Positions 1-14,127 of a DNA stretch of 64,000 bases are shown here, in pieces; position 1 is the stretch's first letter; each line of letters opens with the position of its first letter. The notes under the pieces are model-generated. The model saw only the letters and a list, made by a program, of their open reading frames with translations, had not been told where the DNA came from and made no database searches. The stretch is taken from assembly GCF_023008405.1 (NCBI RefSeq), contig NZ_CP095376.1, positions 768,001 to 832,000 on the forward strand, given 5' to 3'. The position numbers were made by a program, and so were the translations under genes. Origin of the DNA: Amycolatopsis sp. FBCC-B4732 (GTDB taxonomy: Bacteria; Actinomycetota; Actinomycetes; Mycobacteriales; Pseudonocardiaceae).

Positions 1-4844
<4,844 letters not shown>

Positions 4845-4876
4845 ATGGACGCCACGCACCGACGGGATGGGGCCTG

Positions 4877-7800
4877 ATGGACAACGACGCGAAGCTCCGG
4901 GAATACCTGAAGAAGGTGACCGCGGACCTCCGGCGCGCCCGCAAGCGCATCCAGGAGGTGGAGGACGCCGGGTTCGAGCCGATCGCGATCGTCGGGATGG
5001 CCTGCCGGTTCCCGGGCGGCGTCCGCTCGCCGGAAGACCTGTGGCGGCTGGTGGACGGCGGTCGCGACGCGATGTCCGGGTTCCCCGCCGACCGCGGCTG
5101 GCCGGACGCGCACGACGCGGGCTTCGCGGCCGAAGGCGGCTTCGTGCACGACGCGGGCCTGTTCGACGCCGGGTTCTTCGGCATCTCGCCGCGCGAAGCG
5201 CTCGCGATGGACCCGCAGCAGCGCCTGTTGCTGGAGACGTCGTGGGAGGCGCTGGAACGCGCAGGGATCGTGCCGGAGTCGTTGCGCGGCAGCCGGTCCG
5301 CGGTGTTCGTCGGCGCCGCGCACCAGGGGTACGCCACCGGGGCGGGCGAGGACGCCGAAGCGGTCGCCGGCCACCTGATGACCGGTACCGCGACCAGTGT
5401 CCTGTCCGGCCGGATCTCCTACACCCTCGGCCTCGAAGGCCCGTCGGTCACCGTCGACACGGCGTGCTCGTCGTCGCTGGTCGCGCTGCACCTGGCCGTG
5501 CAGTCGCTGCGGCGCGGGGAGTCCGACTTCGCGCTCGCCGGCGGTGCGGCGGTGATGGTCAACCCCGGCATGTTCACCGAGATGCAGCGCCAGGGCGGCT
5601 TGTCCGGCAACGGGCGGTGCAAGGCGTTCGCCGAGGGCGCCGACGGCACGGGCTGGGGCGAAGGCGTCGGCATGCTGCTCGTGGAGCGGCTGTCCGACGC
5701 GCACCGGCGCGGGCACCCGGTGCTCGCCGTCGTCCGCGGCTCGGCGGTGAACCAGGACGGCGCGAGCAGTGGCCTGTCCGCGCCGAACGGCCCGTCCCAG
5801 CAGCGCGTGATCCGGGACGCGCTCGCCGACGCCCGCTTGTCCACTGTGGACGTCGACCTGGTGGAGGCGCACGGCACGGGCACGGCGCTGGGCGACCCGA
5901 TCGAGGCGCAGGCCCTGCTGGCCACCTACGGTCAGGACCGCCCGGAGCCGCTGTGGCTCGGTTCGGTGAAGTCGAACATCGGCCACACCCAGGCCGCGGC
6001 CGGCGTCAGCGGCATCATCAAGCTCGTCATGGCGCTGCGGAACCACCGGATGCCGCCGACCCTGCACGCCGGGACGCCGTCGACGAAGATCGACTGGACC
6101 GAGGGCGCGGTCGAGCTGCTGCAGGAAGGCCGGGAGTGGACCGCCGACCGGCCGCGCCGGGGCGCGGTGTCGTCGTTCGGGATCTCCGGCACCAACGCGC
6201 ACATCATCCTGGAGGAGCCCGCCGAGGAGCCTTCGGCTTCGGAGCCCGTTGCCGGCGTGCTGCCGTGGGTGTTGTCGGCCAAGTCGGCGGAGGCGTTGCG
6301 CGAGCAGGCTGCCCGGCTGACCACTGTGGACGCCGACCCGGCCGGAGTCGCGCTTTCCCTGGCGACGAACCGGTCCGCGTTCGCGCACCGCGCGGTCGTG
6401 GTCGGTGAGGACCGGGAGCGCCTGCTCGCCGGCGTGCGTGCGCTGGCCGACGGCGTCCCGGCGCCGAACGTCGTCACGGGCACCACCGGGGGCGCCGGCA
6501 AGGTCGCCATGGTCTTCCCGGGCCAGGGTGCCCAGTGGGCCGGGATGGCGACGGAACTCCTGGCCACGTCCGAGGTCTTCGCCGCTCGCTTCACCGAGTG
6601 CGCGCACGCCCTCGAACCGCACACCGGATTCTCGCTGCTGGACGGCGAAATCGACCTGGACCGCGTCGATGTCGTGCAGCCCGCGCTGTTCGCGATGATG
6701 GTGTCCCTCGCCGCGTTGTGGGCGGCCCACGGCGTGCGCCCGGACGCCGTGATCGGCCACTCGCAGGGGGAGATCGCTGCCGCCGTCGTGTCCGGTGCGC
6801 TTTCCCTCGAGGACGGCGCCCGGGTGGTCGCGCTGCGCAGCAAGGCGATCCTCGCGCTGGCGGGCGCGGGCGGGATGGTCTCCGTGGCCGCTTCGCGTGA
6901 GCGGACCGAGGAACTCGCCCGGCCTTGGGGCGAGCGCATCTCGATCGCCGCGGTGAACGGCCCCGCCGCGACCGTCGTCTCCGGTGAACCGGAAGCCCTC
7001 GAAGAGTTCATGGCCGCCTGCGAAGACGTGCGCACCCGCCGCATCCCGGTGGACTACGCGTCCCACTCGGTCCAGGTGGAACAGCTGCGCGGCGAACTCC
7101 TGGACGTCCTGGCCCCGATCGCCCCGCGGCCGGGGGAGACGGCGTTCTTCTCCACGGTGACCGGCGAGTGGATCGACGGCACCGCGCTCGACGCCGAGTA
7201 CTGGTACACGAACCTGCGCGGCACCGTCCGCCTGGACATCGCGGTCGAGCAGCTCAAGCGCGAGGGGTTCGGGACGTTCGTGGAGGCGTCGCCGCACCCG
7301 GTGCTGACGATGGCGATCGGGGACGACGTCGTCGCGCTCGGCTCCCTGCGTCGCGGCGAAGGCGGCCTGGCCCGCTTCGCGCTTTCGGTCGCCGAAGCGC
7401 ACGTACGCGGCGTCAAGGTCGACTGGACGTCGTACTACGCCGGAGCGGCCCGAGTCGACCTGCCCACCTACGCCTTCCAGCACCGGCACTACTGGCTGAA
7501 GCCCGGCACGCCCGTCGTGGCAGCCACGGAAGACTCCGGGTTCTGGGAGGTCGTCGACAGCCGCGACCTCCAGGCCCTCGCCGAGACGCTGGGCGTCGAC
7601 ACCGAAATCCCGCTGAGCGAACTGCTGCCCGCGCTGAGCGAGTGGCGCCGGACGGCGCACGACAAGTCCACGGTGGACTCTTGGCGCTACGACGTCCGCT
7701 GGCGCCCGGCCCCCGCACTTTCACGTGAAAGTGATCCGGAGGTGGGTTCTCCACATCACTTTCACGTGAAAGTGCCGGCTGGGCGCTGGCTCGCCGTGGT

Positions 7801-10800
7801 CGCGCCCGGTCAGGACTCGTCCATGGTGGACGCGCTCGGCGTCGAGATCGTGCCGGTCGAGGTGACCGGCGACCGCGAGAGCCTGGCCGCAAGACTGCGT
7901 GACGCCGAACCGAACCCGGCGGGCGTGGTTTCCCTGCTGGGCTTCGACGAACGGCCGCACCCGGACTTCCCCGAACTGCCCTCCGGGGTCGCGGGCACGC
8001 TGCTGCTCGCCCAGGCCCTCGGCGACGCGGAGATCAGCGCACCGCTGTGGCTGCTGACGTCCGGCGCCGTCGCCACCGAGACGCCGTCGCCCGCGCAGGC
8101 CCAGATCTGGGGCCTCGGCCGCGTGATCGGCCTCGAACACCCCGGCCGCTGGGGTGGCCTGGTGGACCTGCCTGCCGACTTCGACGACCGGGCCGCCGCC
8201 CGCCTCGCCGCCATCCTCGCCACCAGCGGCGACGAAGACCAGTTCGCCATCCACCCGTCCGGCGTCCTCGTCCGCCGCCTGGTCCGAGCCGCCGCACCGA
8301 AAACCGCGCCCAGCACGTGGTCGTTCCGCGGCACGGTGCTCGTCACCGGCGGCACCGGCGCGCTCGGCCCGCGGATCGCCCGCTGGCTGGAGCGCACCGG
8401 CGCCGAACACGTCGTCCTGGCCAGCCGCCGCGGCGACCAGGCCCCCGGCGCCGCGGAACTCGCCGCCGCGCTGGACATCCCGGTCACCTTCGCCGCCTGC
8501 GACGTCGCCGACCGGGCCGACGTCCAGGCCCTCGCCGACCGCTACGACATCAGCGCCGTGATCCACGCCGCCGCGCTCATCGAGCTGGCCTCGATCGACG
8601 CGACCGACGTCGCCGAGTTCGCCGCCGTCGCCAAGGCCAAGGTGCTCGGCGCCGAAAACCTCGACGCCGTGTTCGACCGCGACCTCGACGCGTTCGTCCT
8701 GTTCTCCTCGATCGCGGGCGTGTGGGGCAGCGGCGACCACGCGGCCTACGCCGCGGCCAACGCCCACCTCGACGCCCTCGCCCGGCGCCGACGGGCCCGC
8801 GGCCTCCGCGCGACCTCGCTGGCCTGGGGCGTCTGGAATGCCGTCAACCCCTGGGACGACGCCAAGGAGAACCAGGACTTCGACGCGAGCCGCCTGCTCC
8901 GCCAGGGCCTGCCGTTCCTCGACCCCGACCTCGCGTTCGCCGGCCTGCGCCAGGTCCTGTCCGACGACGAGACGTTCCTCGCGCTCGCCGACGTCGACTG
9001 GACGCGGTTCGCCCCGGTCTTCACCGCGCTGCGGCCCCGCCCCCTGCTGGACGAGCTGCCCGAGGTCCGCAAAGCGCTGACCGTGGAAGCGGCCCCGGTC
9101 CCCACGGGCGGCCTGCGCGAGCGCCTGACCGGGCAGTCCGCCGCCGACCGCACCCGGACCGTGCTCGAGCTGGTCCGCGCCACCGCGGCGGCGGTCCTCG
9201 GCCACGACGGCCCGGACGCCGTCGCACCCGGCGTCGCCCTGCGGGAACTCGGCTTCGACTCGCTCACCGCCGTCGAGCTGCGCAACCGCCTCGCCGCCGA
9301 AACCGGCCAGAGCCTCCCCGCCACCCTCGCCTTCGACCACCCGACCGCCGAGCGGATCACGGCGTTCCTGCTCGACGGCCTCTTCGGTGCCACGACCGCG
9401 GTCACCGAGACCGTCGTCGCGGTCGCCGACGACCAGCCGATCGCGATCGTCGCGATGAGCTGCCGCTACCCCGGCGGCATCAGCAGCCCCGAGGACCTCT
9501 GGGAGCTGATCACCGCGGGCGGCGACGCCATCACCGGGTTCCCGGCCAACCGCGGCTGGGACACCGGCGCGCTGTTCGACCCCGACCCCGACCACGAGGG
9601 CACCAGCTACACCCGCCACGGCGGCTTCCTGCACGACGCGGGCGACTTCGACCCGGGCTTCTTCGGCATCTCGCCGCGCGAAGCGCTCACCATGGACCCG
9701 CAGCAGCGGCTCCTGCTGGAGACGACGTGGGAGGCGATGGAACGCGCCGGCGTCGACCCGGAGAGCCTGCGGGGGAGCGCTACCGGCGTGTTCGTCGGCA
9801 CCAACTACGCCGACTACGGCATCGGGCTCGCCCAGCCGGACAGCTCGGCCGGGCACCTGCTCACCGGCGGCGCGGCCAGCGTCGTCTCGGGCCGGATCTC
9901 CTACACCTTCGGGCTCACCGGACCGGCGGTCACCGTCGACACCGCGTGCTCGTCTTCGCTGGTCGCGCTGCACCTGGCCTGCCAGTCGCTGCGCAACGGC
10001 GAGTGCACGATGGCCCTGGCCGGCGGGGTGGCGCTGATGTCGACCCCGGCGTCGTTCGTCGCCTTCAGCCGTCAGCGCGCGCTCGCGTCCGACGGCCGCT
10101 GTAAGGCCTTCTCCGACGACGCGGACGGCATGGGCATGGCCGAGGGCGTCGGCGTCGTGATGGTCGAGCGGCTCGCCGACGCCCAGCGCAACGGCCACGA
10201 GGTCCTCGCCGTGATCCGCGGCTCGGCGGTCAACCAGGACGGCGCCTCCAACGGCCTCACCGCCCCCAACGGCCCCGCTCAGCAGCAGGTCATCCGCCAG
10301 GCTGTGGCCAACGCCCGGCTGACCTTCGACGACGTCGACGCCGTCGAGGCCCACGGCACCGGCACCACCCTCGGCGACCCCATCGAGGCCCAGGCCCTCC
10401 TGGCCACCTACGGCCGCGACCGCGAGCACCCCCTGTGGCTCGGCTCGGTCAAGTCGAACATCGGCCACAGCCAGGCCGCCTCCGGCGTCGCCGGCATCAT
10501 CAAGATGGTCCTGTCCCTGCGCCACGGCGTGCTGCCGGCCACGCTGCACGCCGGTACGCCGTCGTCCCATGTGGACTGGACGACCGGCAACGTCCGGCTG
10601 CTGGCCGAAAGCCGGCCCTGGCCCGAAACCGGCCGGCCGCGCCGGGCCGCCGTGTCGTCGTTCGGGATGAGCGGCACCAACGCCCACGCGGTCCTCGAAG
10701 CCGCACCGGAGCCGGTCGCGGCGGAGCTGTCCGGGCCCGCCGCGACCGGCCCGGTGCCCTGGGTCCTGTCCGCGAAGACCCCCGGTTCCCTGGCTTCGCA

Positions 10801-13800
10801 GGCCCGTCGCCTGCAGGCCCGCGTAGGGGCCGCACAGGGGGTCCGGACCGCAGATGTGGGGTACTCCCTCGCGAATTCCCGGTCTACGTTCGAACAACGG
10901 GCGGTGCTTGTGGCCGCCGGTGAGCACAGCGGCCACGACGCCCTGGGCGCGCTCGCCCACGGCCGGGCCGTTCCCGGCCTGGTGCGGGGCAGCGCCCGCC
11001 ACGGGGGCAAGGTCGCCTTCGTCTTTCCCGGGCAGGGCTCGCAGTGGGTGGGGATGGCTTTGGACCTGATGGACACGTCGCCGGCGTTCGCGGCCCGCAT
11101 GCGGGACTGCGAACGCGCGCTGGCGCCGTTCGTCGACTGGTCACTGCCGGCCGTCCTCGGTGACGACGCCATGCTCCAGCGGGTCGACGTCGTCCAGCCC
11201 GCGCTCTTCGCCGTGATGGTCTCGCTGGCCGAAGCCTGGCGCGCCCACGGCGTCCAGCCCGACGCCGTCATCGGCCACTCCCAGGGCGAGATCGCCGCGG
11301 CCGCGGTCGCCGGTGCGCTCTCCCTGGAGGACGCCGCCCGCGTGGTCGCGTTGCGCAGCAAGGCGATCCTGGCGCTGGCCGGGCGCGGGGGCATGGTGTC
11401 CGTGGCCGCCTCCATCGAGACCGTCGAGGCTCGCCTGACCGAGGAGCTTTCGGTCGCGGCGGTGAACGGCCCGGCCGCGGTGGTGGTCTCCGGCGCGCCG
11501 GACGCACTGGACGAGCTGATCCGGTCCTGCGAAGCCGACGGCGTGCGCGCCAAGCGGATCCCGGTCGACTACGCCTCCCACTCGGCCCAGGTCGAAGAGA
11601 TCGAAGCCGAGCTGCGCGAGCTGCTCGCGCCGGTTTCGCCGCGCTCGTCCGACATCGCCTTCTACTCCACGGTGACCGCCGAACCCCTCGACACCGCAGG
11701 GCTCGACGGCGGCTACTGGTACACCAACCTGCGCAACCCGGTGCTGTTCGACGCGACCACCCGGCTGCTGGCCGGGGACGGCTACGGCACCTTCATCGAA
11801 TGCAGCTCGCACCCGGTGCTCACGATGAGCGTCCAGGACACTGTGGACGAAGCCGTCGTGACGGGTACGCTGCGCCGCGGTGAAGGCGGCCTCGACCGGC
11901 TGTACACGTCGTTCGCGGAAGCGTGGGTGCACGGCGTCGACGTCGACTGGACGCCGGCGTTCGGCGAGGGGGCCCGGCTGGTCCCGCTGCCGACGTACGC
12001 CTTCGACCACCAGCGGTACTGGCTCGACCCGGCCCCGGCGGCCCCGGCCGACGACGGGCTGTGGACGGCGCTCGAGGAAACCGACGACCTCGCCGGCGTC
12101 CTCGGTGTCGACAGCGCGGCTTTGGACGCCGTGCTGCCCGCGCTGTCCCGCTGGCGCACCCGCCGCACCGAGGAATCCACTGTGGACTCCTGGTGCCTGA
12201 AGGTGGGCTGGACGCCGGTCGCCGAACCGGTTCTGCCGCTGCTTTCCGGGCGCTGGCTGGCACTCGTGCCCGCCGGTCGCGGTTCTTTCGCGGACTCGGT
12301 GCTCGACGCGCTCGCCGTCCGCGGCGCCGAGGTCGTCACCACCACGGTGGAGGACCTGCCGCCGGGGGAGTACGCCGGTGTGGTTTCCCTGCTGGGTCTC
12401 GACGAAACGCCGGTGCCCGGTCACCCGCTGATCGCTTCCGGGGTCGCGGCGTCAGCCGCTTTGGCCCCGGCGCTGGCCGAAGCCGGGATCGACGCTCCAC
12501 TGTGGATCCTCACCCGCGGTGCGGTCGCGACCGGCGCGGGCGACGGCCCGGCGTCGAGCGTGCCCGCACAGCTGTGGGGCCTCGGCCGCGTGATCGGCCT
12601 GGAATACCCGGGAATTTGGGGCGGCTTGATCGACCTGCCCGCCACTGTGGACGAACGCACCGCCGACCGGCTGGCCGGCGTGCTGGCCGAGCCGGGCGGC
12701 GAAGACCAGCTCGCGATCCGCGCCCAGGGCGTCCTCGCCCGCCGGTTGCGCCCGGCGCGTCCGGCGCCGGCGGGGGAGCCGTGGCGGCCGCGCGGCACCG
12801 TGCTCGTCACCGGCGGCACCGGTTCGCTGGGCGCGCACGTCGCCCGCTGGCTGGGCCGCGCCGGCGCCGAGCACCTCGTACTCACCAGCCGTCGTGGCGA
12901 AGCCGCCCCGGGGGCCACCGAGCTGGCGGACGAACTGCGGGAACTCGGCTGCGACGTGACCATCGCCGCCTGCGACGTCGCCGAGCGCAAGGCCGTCGAA
13001 GAGCTGCTGGCCGGGCTGGAGCACCCGCCCACCGCCGTCGTGCACGCCGCCGGGCTGCCGCAGTCCAGCACGCTGGCCGAGACCGGGCTGCACGAGTTCG
13101 AAGACGTCCTCGCGGCGAAGGTCGCGGGCGCCGCGCACCTCGACGAGCTGCTGGGCGACGACCTCGAAGCGTTCGTGCTGTTCTCCTCCAACTCCGGCGT
13201 CTGGGGCAGCGCGGGCCAGGGTGCCTACGCCGCCGCGAACGCCTACCTCGACGCGCTCGCCGAACAGCGCCGCGCTCGCGGCGTCAAGGCGACTTCGGTG
13301 GCCTGGGGCCTCTGGGCCGGCGGCGGGATGGCGCAGGACGAAGGCGAGCAGCAGCTGCGGCGCCGCGGCCTGCGGCCGATGGCGCCCGAGCGTGCGGTGG
13401 CGGCCATGCAGGGCGCCCTCGACCGCGACGAGACGTTCCTCGCCGTGGCCGACGTCGACTGGGAGCGGTTCGTGCCGGCCTTCACGGCGTCGCGGCGCCG
13501 CCCGCTGATCGAGGACCTGCCCGCGGTCCGGCAGGTGCTGGACCGGCTGGAAGCCGAGCAGACCCGCTACGACGAAGGTGCCGCGGCCGGCTGGCGCGAG
13601 CGGCTGGCCGCGCTGACGGCGGCCGAGCGTGACCGGGCCGTGCTCGACCTGGTCCGCACCGAAGCCGCGGTCGTCCTCGGTCACCGCGGCGCCGACGCGA
13701 TCGGCAGCACGCGGCCGTTCCGCGACCTCGGCTTCGACTCGGTGACCGCGGTCGAGGTCCGCAACCGGCTGCGGGAGGTCACCGGCCTGCGGCTGGCGGC

Positions 13801-14095
13801 CACCGCCGTCTTCGACCACCCGACACCGGTGGCGCTGGCCCGGTTCCTGGCCGCCGAAATCACCCCGGGCACCGCGCCCGGCGAGTCGGCGTTCGGGGCG
13901 CTGGACCAGCTGGAGGCGTCGCTGGGGGACCTCGAAACCGACGAGAACCTCCGGCTGCGCGTCGAAATGCGGCTGAAGTCCCTGCTGAACCGGTGGAGCG
14001 CGGAACCCGCGCCGCAGAAGGCGCAGCTGGCCGACGCGTCGGCCGACGAGGTCTTCGCCTTCATCGACAAGATTTCCCCGCCGCCGGCGCAGTGA
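4877..14095 (+). CDS. Bimodular type I PKS, KS-AT(mm)-KR-ACP-KS-AT(mm)-KR-ACP, visible modules V2 and V3
   Basis: 3072 aa. The start MDNDAKLREYLKKVTADL is a typical N-terminal coiled-coil docking helix. V2: KS about 32-455 (Cys in DTACSSS), AT about 540-825 (GHSQGE and YASH, methylmalonyl-CoA), KR about 1150-1330, ACP about 1432-1500. V3: KS about 1520-1942, AT about 2045-2332 (again GHSQGE and YASH), KR about 2638-2825, ACP about 2925-2992. Neither module has DH or ER, so each should add a propionate unit and leave a beta-hydroxyl. Both KRs lack LDD and carry the A-type Trp (GVWGS). In V2 the residue three before the catalytic Tyr is His, the A2 (epimerising) fingerprint; in V3 it is Gln, hence A1. 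The V2 KR structural subdomain carries two 18-base DNA palindromes. Confidence 0.95.
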   Translation: MDNDAKLREYLKKVTADLRRARKRIQEVEDAGFEPIAIVGMACRFPGGVRSPEDLWRLVDGGRDAMSGFPADRGWPDAHDAGFAAEGGFVHDAGLFDAGFFGISPREALAMDPQQRLLLETSWEALERAGIVPESLRGSRSAVFVGAAHQGYATGAGEDAEAVAGHLMTGTATSVLSGRISYTLGLEGPSVTVDTACSSSLVALHLAVQSLRRGESDFALAGGAAVMVNPGMFTEMQRQGGLSGNGRCKAFAEGADGTGWGEGVGMLLVERLSDAHRRGHPVLAVVRGSAVNQDGASSGLSAPNGPSQQRVIRDALADARLSTVDVDLVEAHGTGTALGDPIEAQALLATYGQDRPEPLWLGSVKSNIGHTQAAAGVSGIIKLVMALRNHRMPPTLHAGTPSTKIDWTEGAVELLQEGREWTADRPRRGAVSSFGISGTNAHIILEEPAEEPSASEPVAGVLPWVLSAKSAEALREQAARLTTVDADPAGVALSLATNRSAFAHRAVVVGEDRERLLAGVRALADGVPAPNVVTGTTGGAGKVAMVFPGQGAQWAGMATELLATSEVFAARFTECAHALEPHTGFSLLDGEIDLDRVDVVQPALFAMMVSLAALWAAHGVRPDAVIGHSQGEIAAAVVSGALSLEDGARVVALRSKAILALAGAGGMVSVAASRERTEELARPWGERISIAAVNGPAATVVSGEPEALEEFMAACEDVRTRRIPVDYASHSVQVEQLRGELLDVLAPIAPRPGETAFFSTVTGEWIDGTALDAEYWYTNLRGTVRLDIAVEQLKREGFGTFVEASPHPVLTMAIGDDVVALGSLRRGEGGLARFALSVAEAHVRGVKVDWTSYYAGAARVDLPTYAFQHRHYWLKPGTPVVAATEDSGFWEVVDSRDLQALAETLGVDTEIPLSELLPALSEWRRTAHDKSTVDSWRYDVRWRPAPALSRESDPEVGSPHHFHVKVPAGRWLAVVAPGQDSSMVDALGVEIVPVEVTGDRESLAARLRDAEPNPAGVVSLLGFDERPHPDFPELPSGVAGTLLLAQALGDAEISAPLWLLTSGAVATETPSPAQAQIWGLGRVIGLEHPGRWGGLVDLPADFDDRAAARLAAILATSGDEDQFAIHPSGVLVRRLVRAAAPKTAPSTWSFRGTVLVTGGTGALGPRIARWLERTGAEHVVLASRRGDQAPGAAELAAALDIPVTFAACDVADRADVQALADRYDISAVIHAAALIELASIDATDVAEFAAVAKAKVLGAENLDAVFDRDLDAFVLFSSIAGVWGSGDHAAYAAANAHLDALARRRRARGLRATSLAWGVWNAVNPWDDAKENQDFDASRLLRQGLPFLDPDLAFAGLRQVLSDDETFLALADVDWTRFAPVFTALRPRPLLDELPEVRKALTVEAAPVPTGGLRERLTGQSAADRTRTVLELVRATAAAVLGHDGPDAVAPGVALRELGFDSLTAVELRNRLAAETGQSLPATLAFDHPTAERITAFLLDGLFGATTAVTETVVAVADDQPIAIVAMSCRYPGGISSPEDLWELITAGGDAITGFPANRGWDTGALFDPDPDHEGTSYTRHGGFLHDAGDFDPGFFGISPREALTMDPQQRLLLETTWEAMERAGVDPESLRGSATGVFVGTNYADYGIGLAQPDSSAGHLLTGGAASVVSGRISYTFGLTGPAVTVDTACSSSLVALHLACQSLRNGECTMALAGGVALMSTPASFVAFSRQRALASDGRCKAFSDDADGMGMAEGVGVVMVERLADAQRNGHEVLAVIRGSAVNQDGASNGLTAPNGPAQQQVIRQAVANARLTFDDVDAVEAHGTGTTLGDPIEAQALLATYGRDREHPLWLGSVKSNIGHSQAASGVAGIIKMVLSLRHGVLPATLHAGTPSSHVDWTTGNVRLLAESRPWPETGRPRRAAVSSFGMSGTNAHAVLEAAPEPVAAELSGPAATGPVPWVLSAKTPGSLASQARRLQARVGAAQGVRTADVGYSLANSRSTFEQRAVLVAAGEHSGHDALGALAHGRAVPGLVRGSARHGGKVAFVFPGQGSQWVGMALDLMDTSPAFAARMRDCERALAPFVDWSLPAVLGDDAMLQRVDVVQPALFAVMVSLAEAWRAHGVQPDAVIGHSQGEIAAAAVAGALSLEDAARVVALRSKAILALAGRGGMVSVAASIETVEARLTEELSVAAVNGPAAVVVSGAPDALDELIRSCEADGVRAKRIPVDYASHSAQVEEIEAELRELLAPVSPRSSDIAFYSTVTAEPLDTAGLDGGYWYTNLRNPVLFDATTRLLAGDGYGTFIECSSHPVLTMSVQDTVDEAVVTGTLRRGEGGLDRLYTSFAEAWVHGVDVDWTPAFGEGARLVPLPTYAFDHQRYWLDPAPAAPADDGLWTALEETDDLAGVLGVDSAALDAVLPALSRWRTRRTEESTVDSWCLKVGWTPVAEPVLPLLSGRWLALVPAGRGSFADSVLDALAVRGAEVVTTTVEDLPPGEYAGVVSLLGLDETPVPGHPLIASGVAASAALAPALAEAGIDAPLWILTRGAVATGAGDGPASSVPAQLWGLGRVIGLEYPGIWGGLIDLPATVDERTADRLAGVLAEPGGEDQLAIRAQGVLARRLRPARPAPAGEPWRPRGTVLVTGGTGSLGAHVARWLGRAGAEHLVLTSRRGEAAPGATELADELRELGCDVTIAACDVAERKAVEELLAGLEHPPTAVVHAAGLPQSSTLAETGLHEFEDVLAAKVAGAAHLDELLGDDLEAFVLFSSNSGVWGSAGQGAYAAANAYLDALAEQRRARGVKATSVAWGLWAGGGMAQDEGEQQLRRRGLRPMAPERAVAAMQGALDRDETFLAVADVDWERFVPAFTASRRRPLIEDLPAVRQVLDRLEAEQTRYDEGAAAGWRERLAALTAAERDRAVLDLVRTEAAVVLGHRGADAIGSTRPFRDLGFDSVTAVEVRNRLREVTGLRLAATAVFDHPTPVALARFLAAEITPGTAPGESAFGALDQLEASLGDLETDENLRLRVEMRLKSLLNRWSAEPAPQKAQLADASADEVFAFIDKISPPPAQ
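7716..7774. repeat. Two copies of an 18-bp perfect palindrome inside the V2 KR linker
   Basis: CACTTTCACGTGAAAGTG occurs at 7716-7733 and again at 7757-7774, 41 bases start to start. Each copy is a perfect palindrome around CACGTG. They lie in frame and encode roughly ALSRESDPEV...HFHVKV, about 15-20 residues not present at the matching position of the V3, V5 or V6 KR subdomains. This looks like an insertion of repeat-type DNA tolerated in a surface linker. Confidence 0.85.
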
Positions 14096-14127
14096 CGCCC
14101 TGACTGGACGAACGGATGAGGTTGGCG

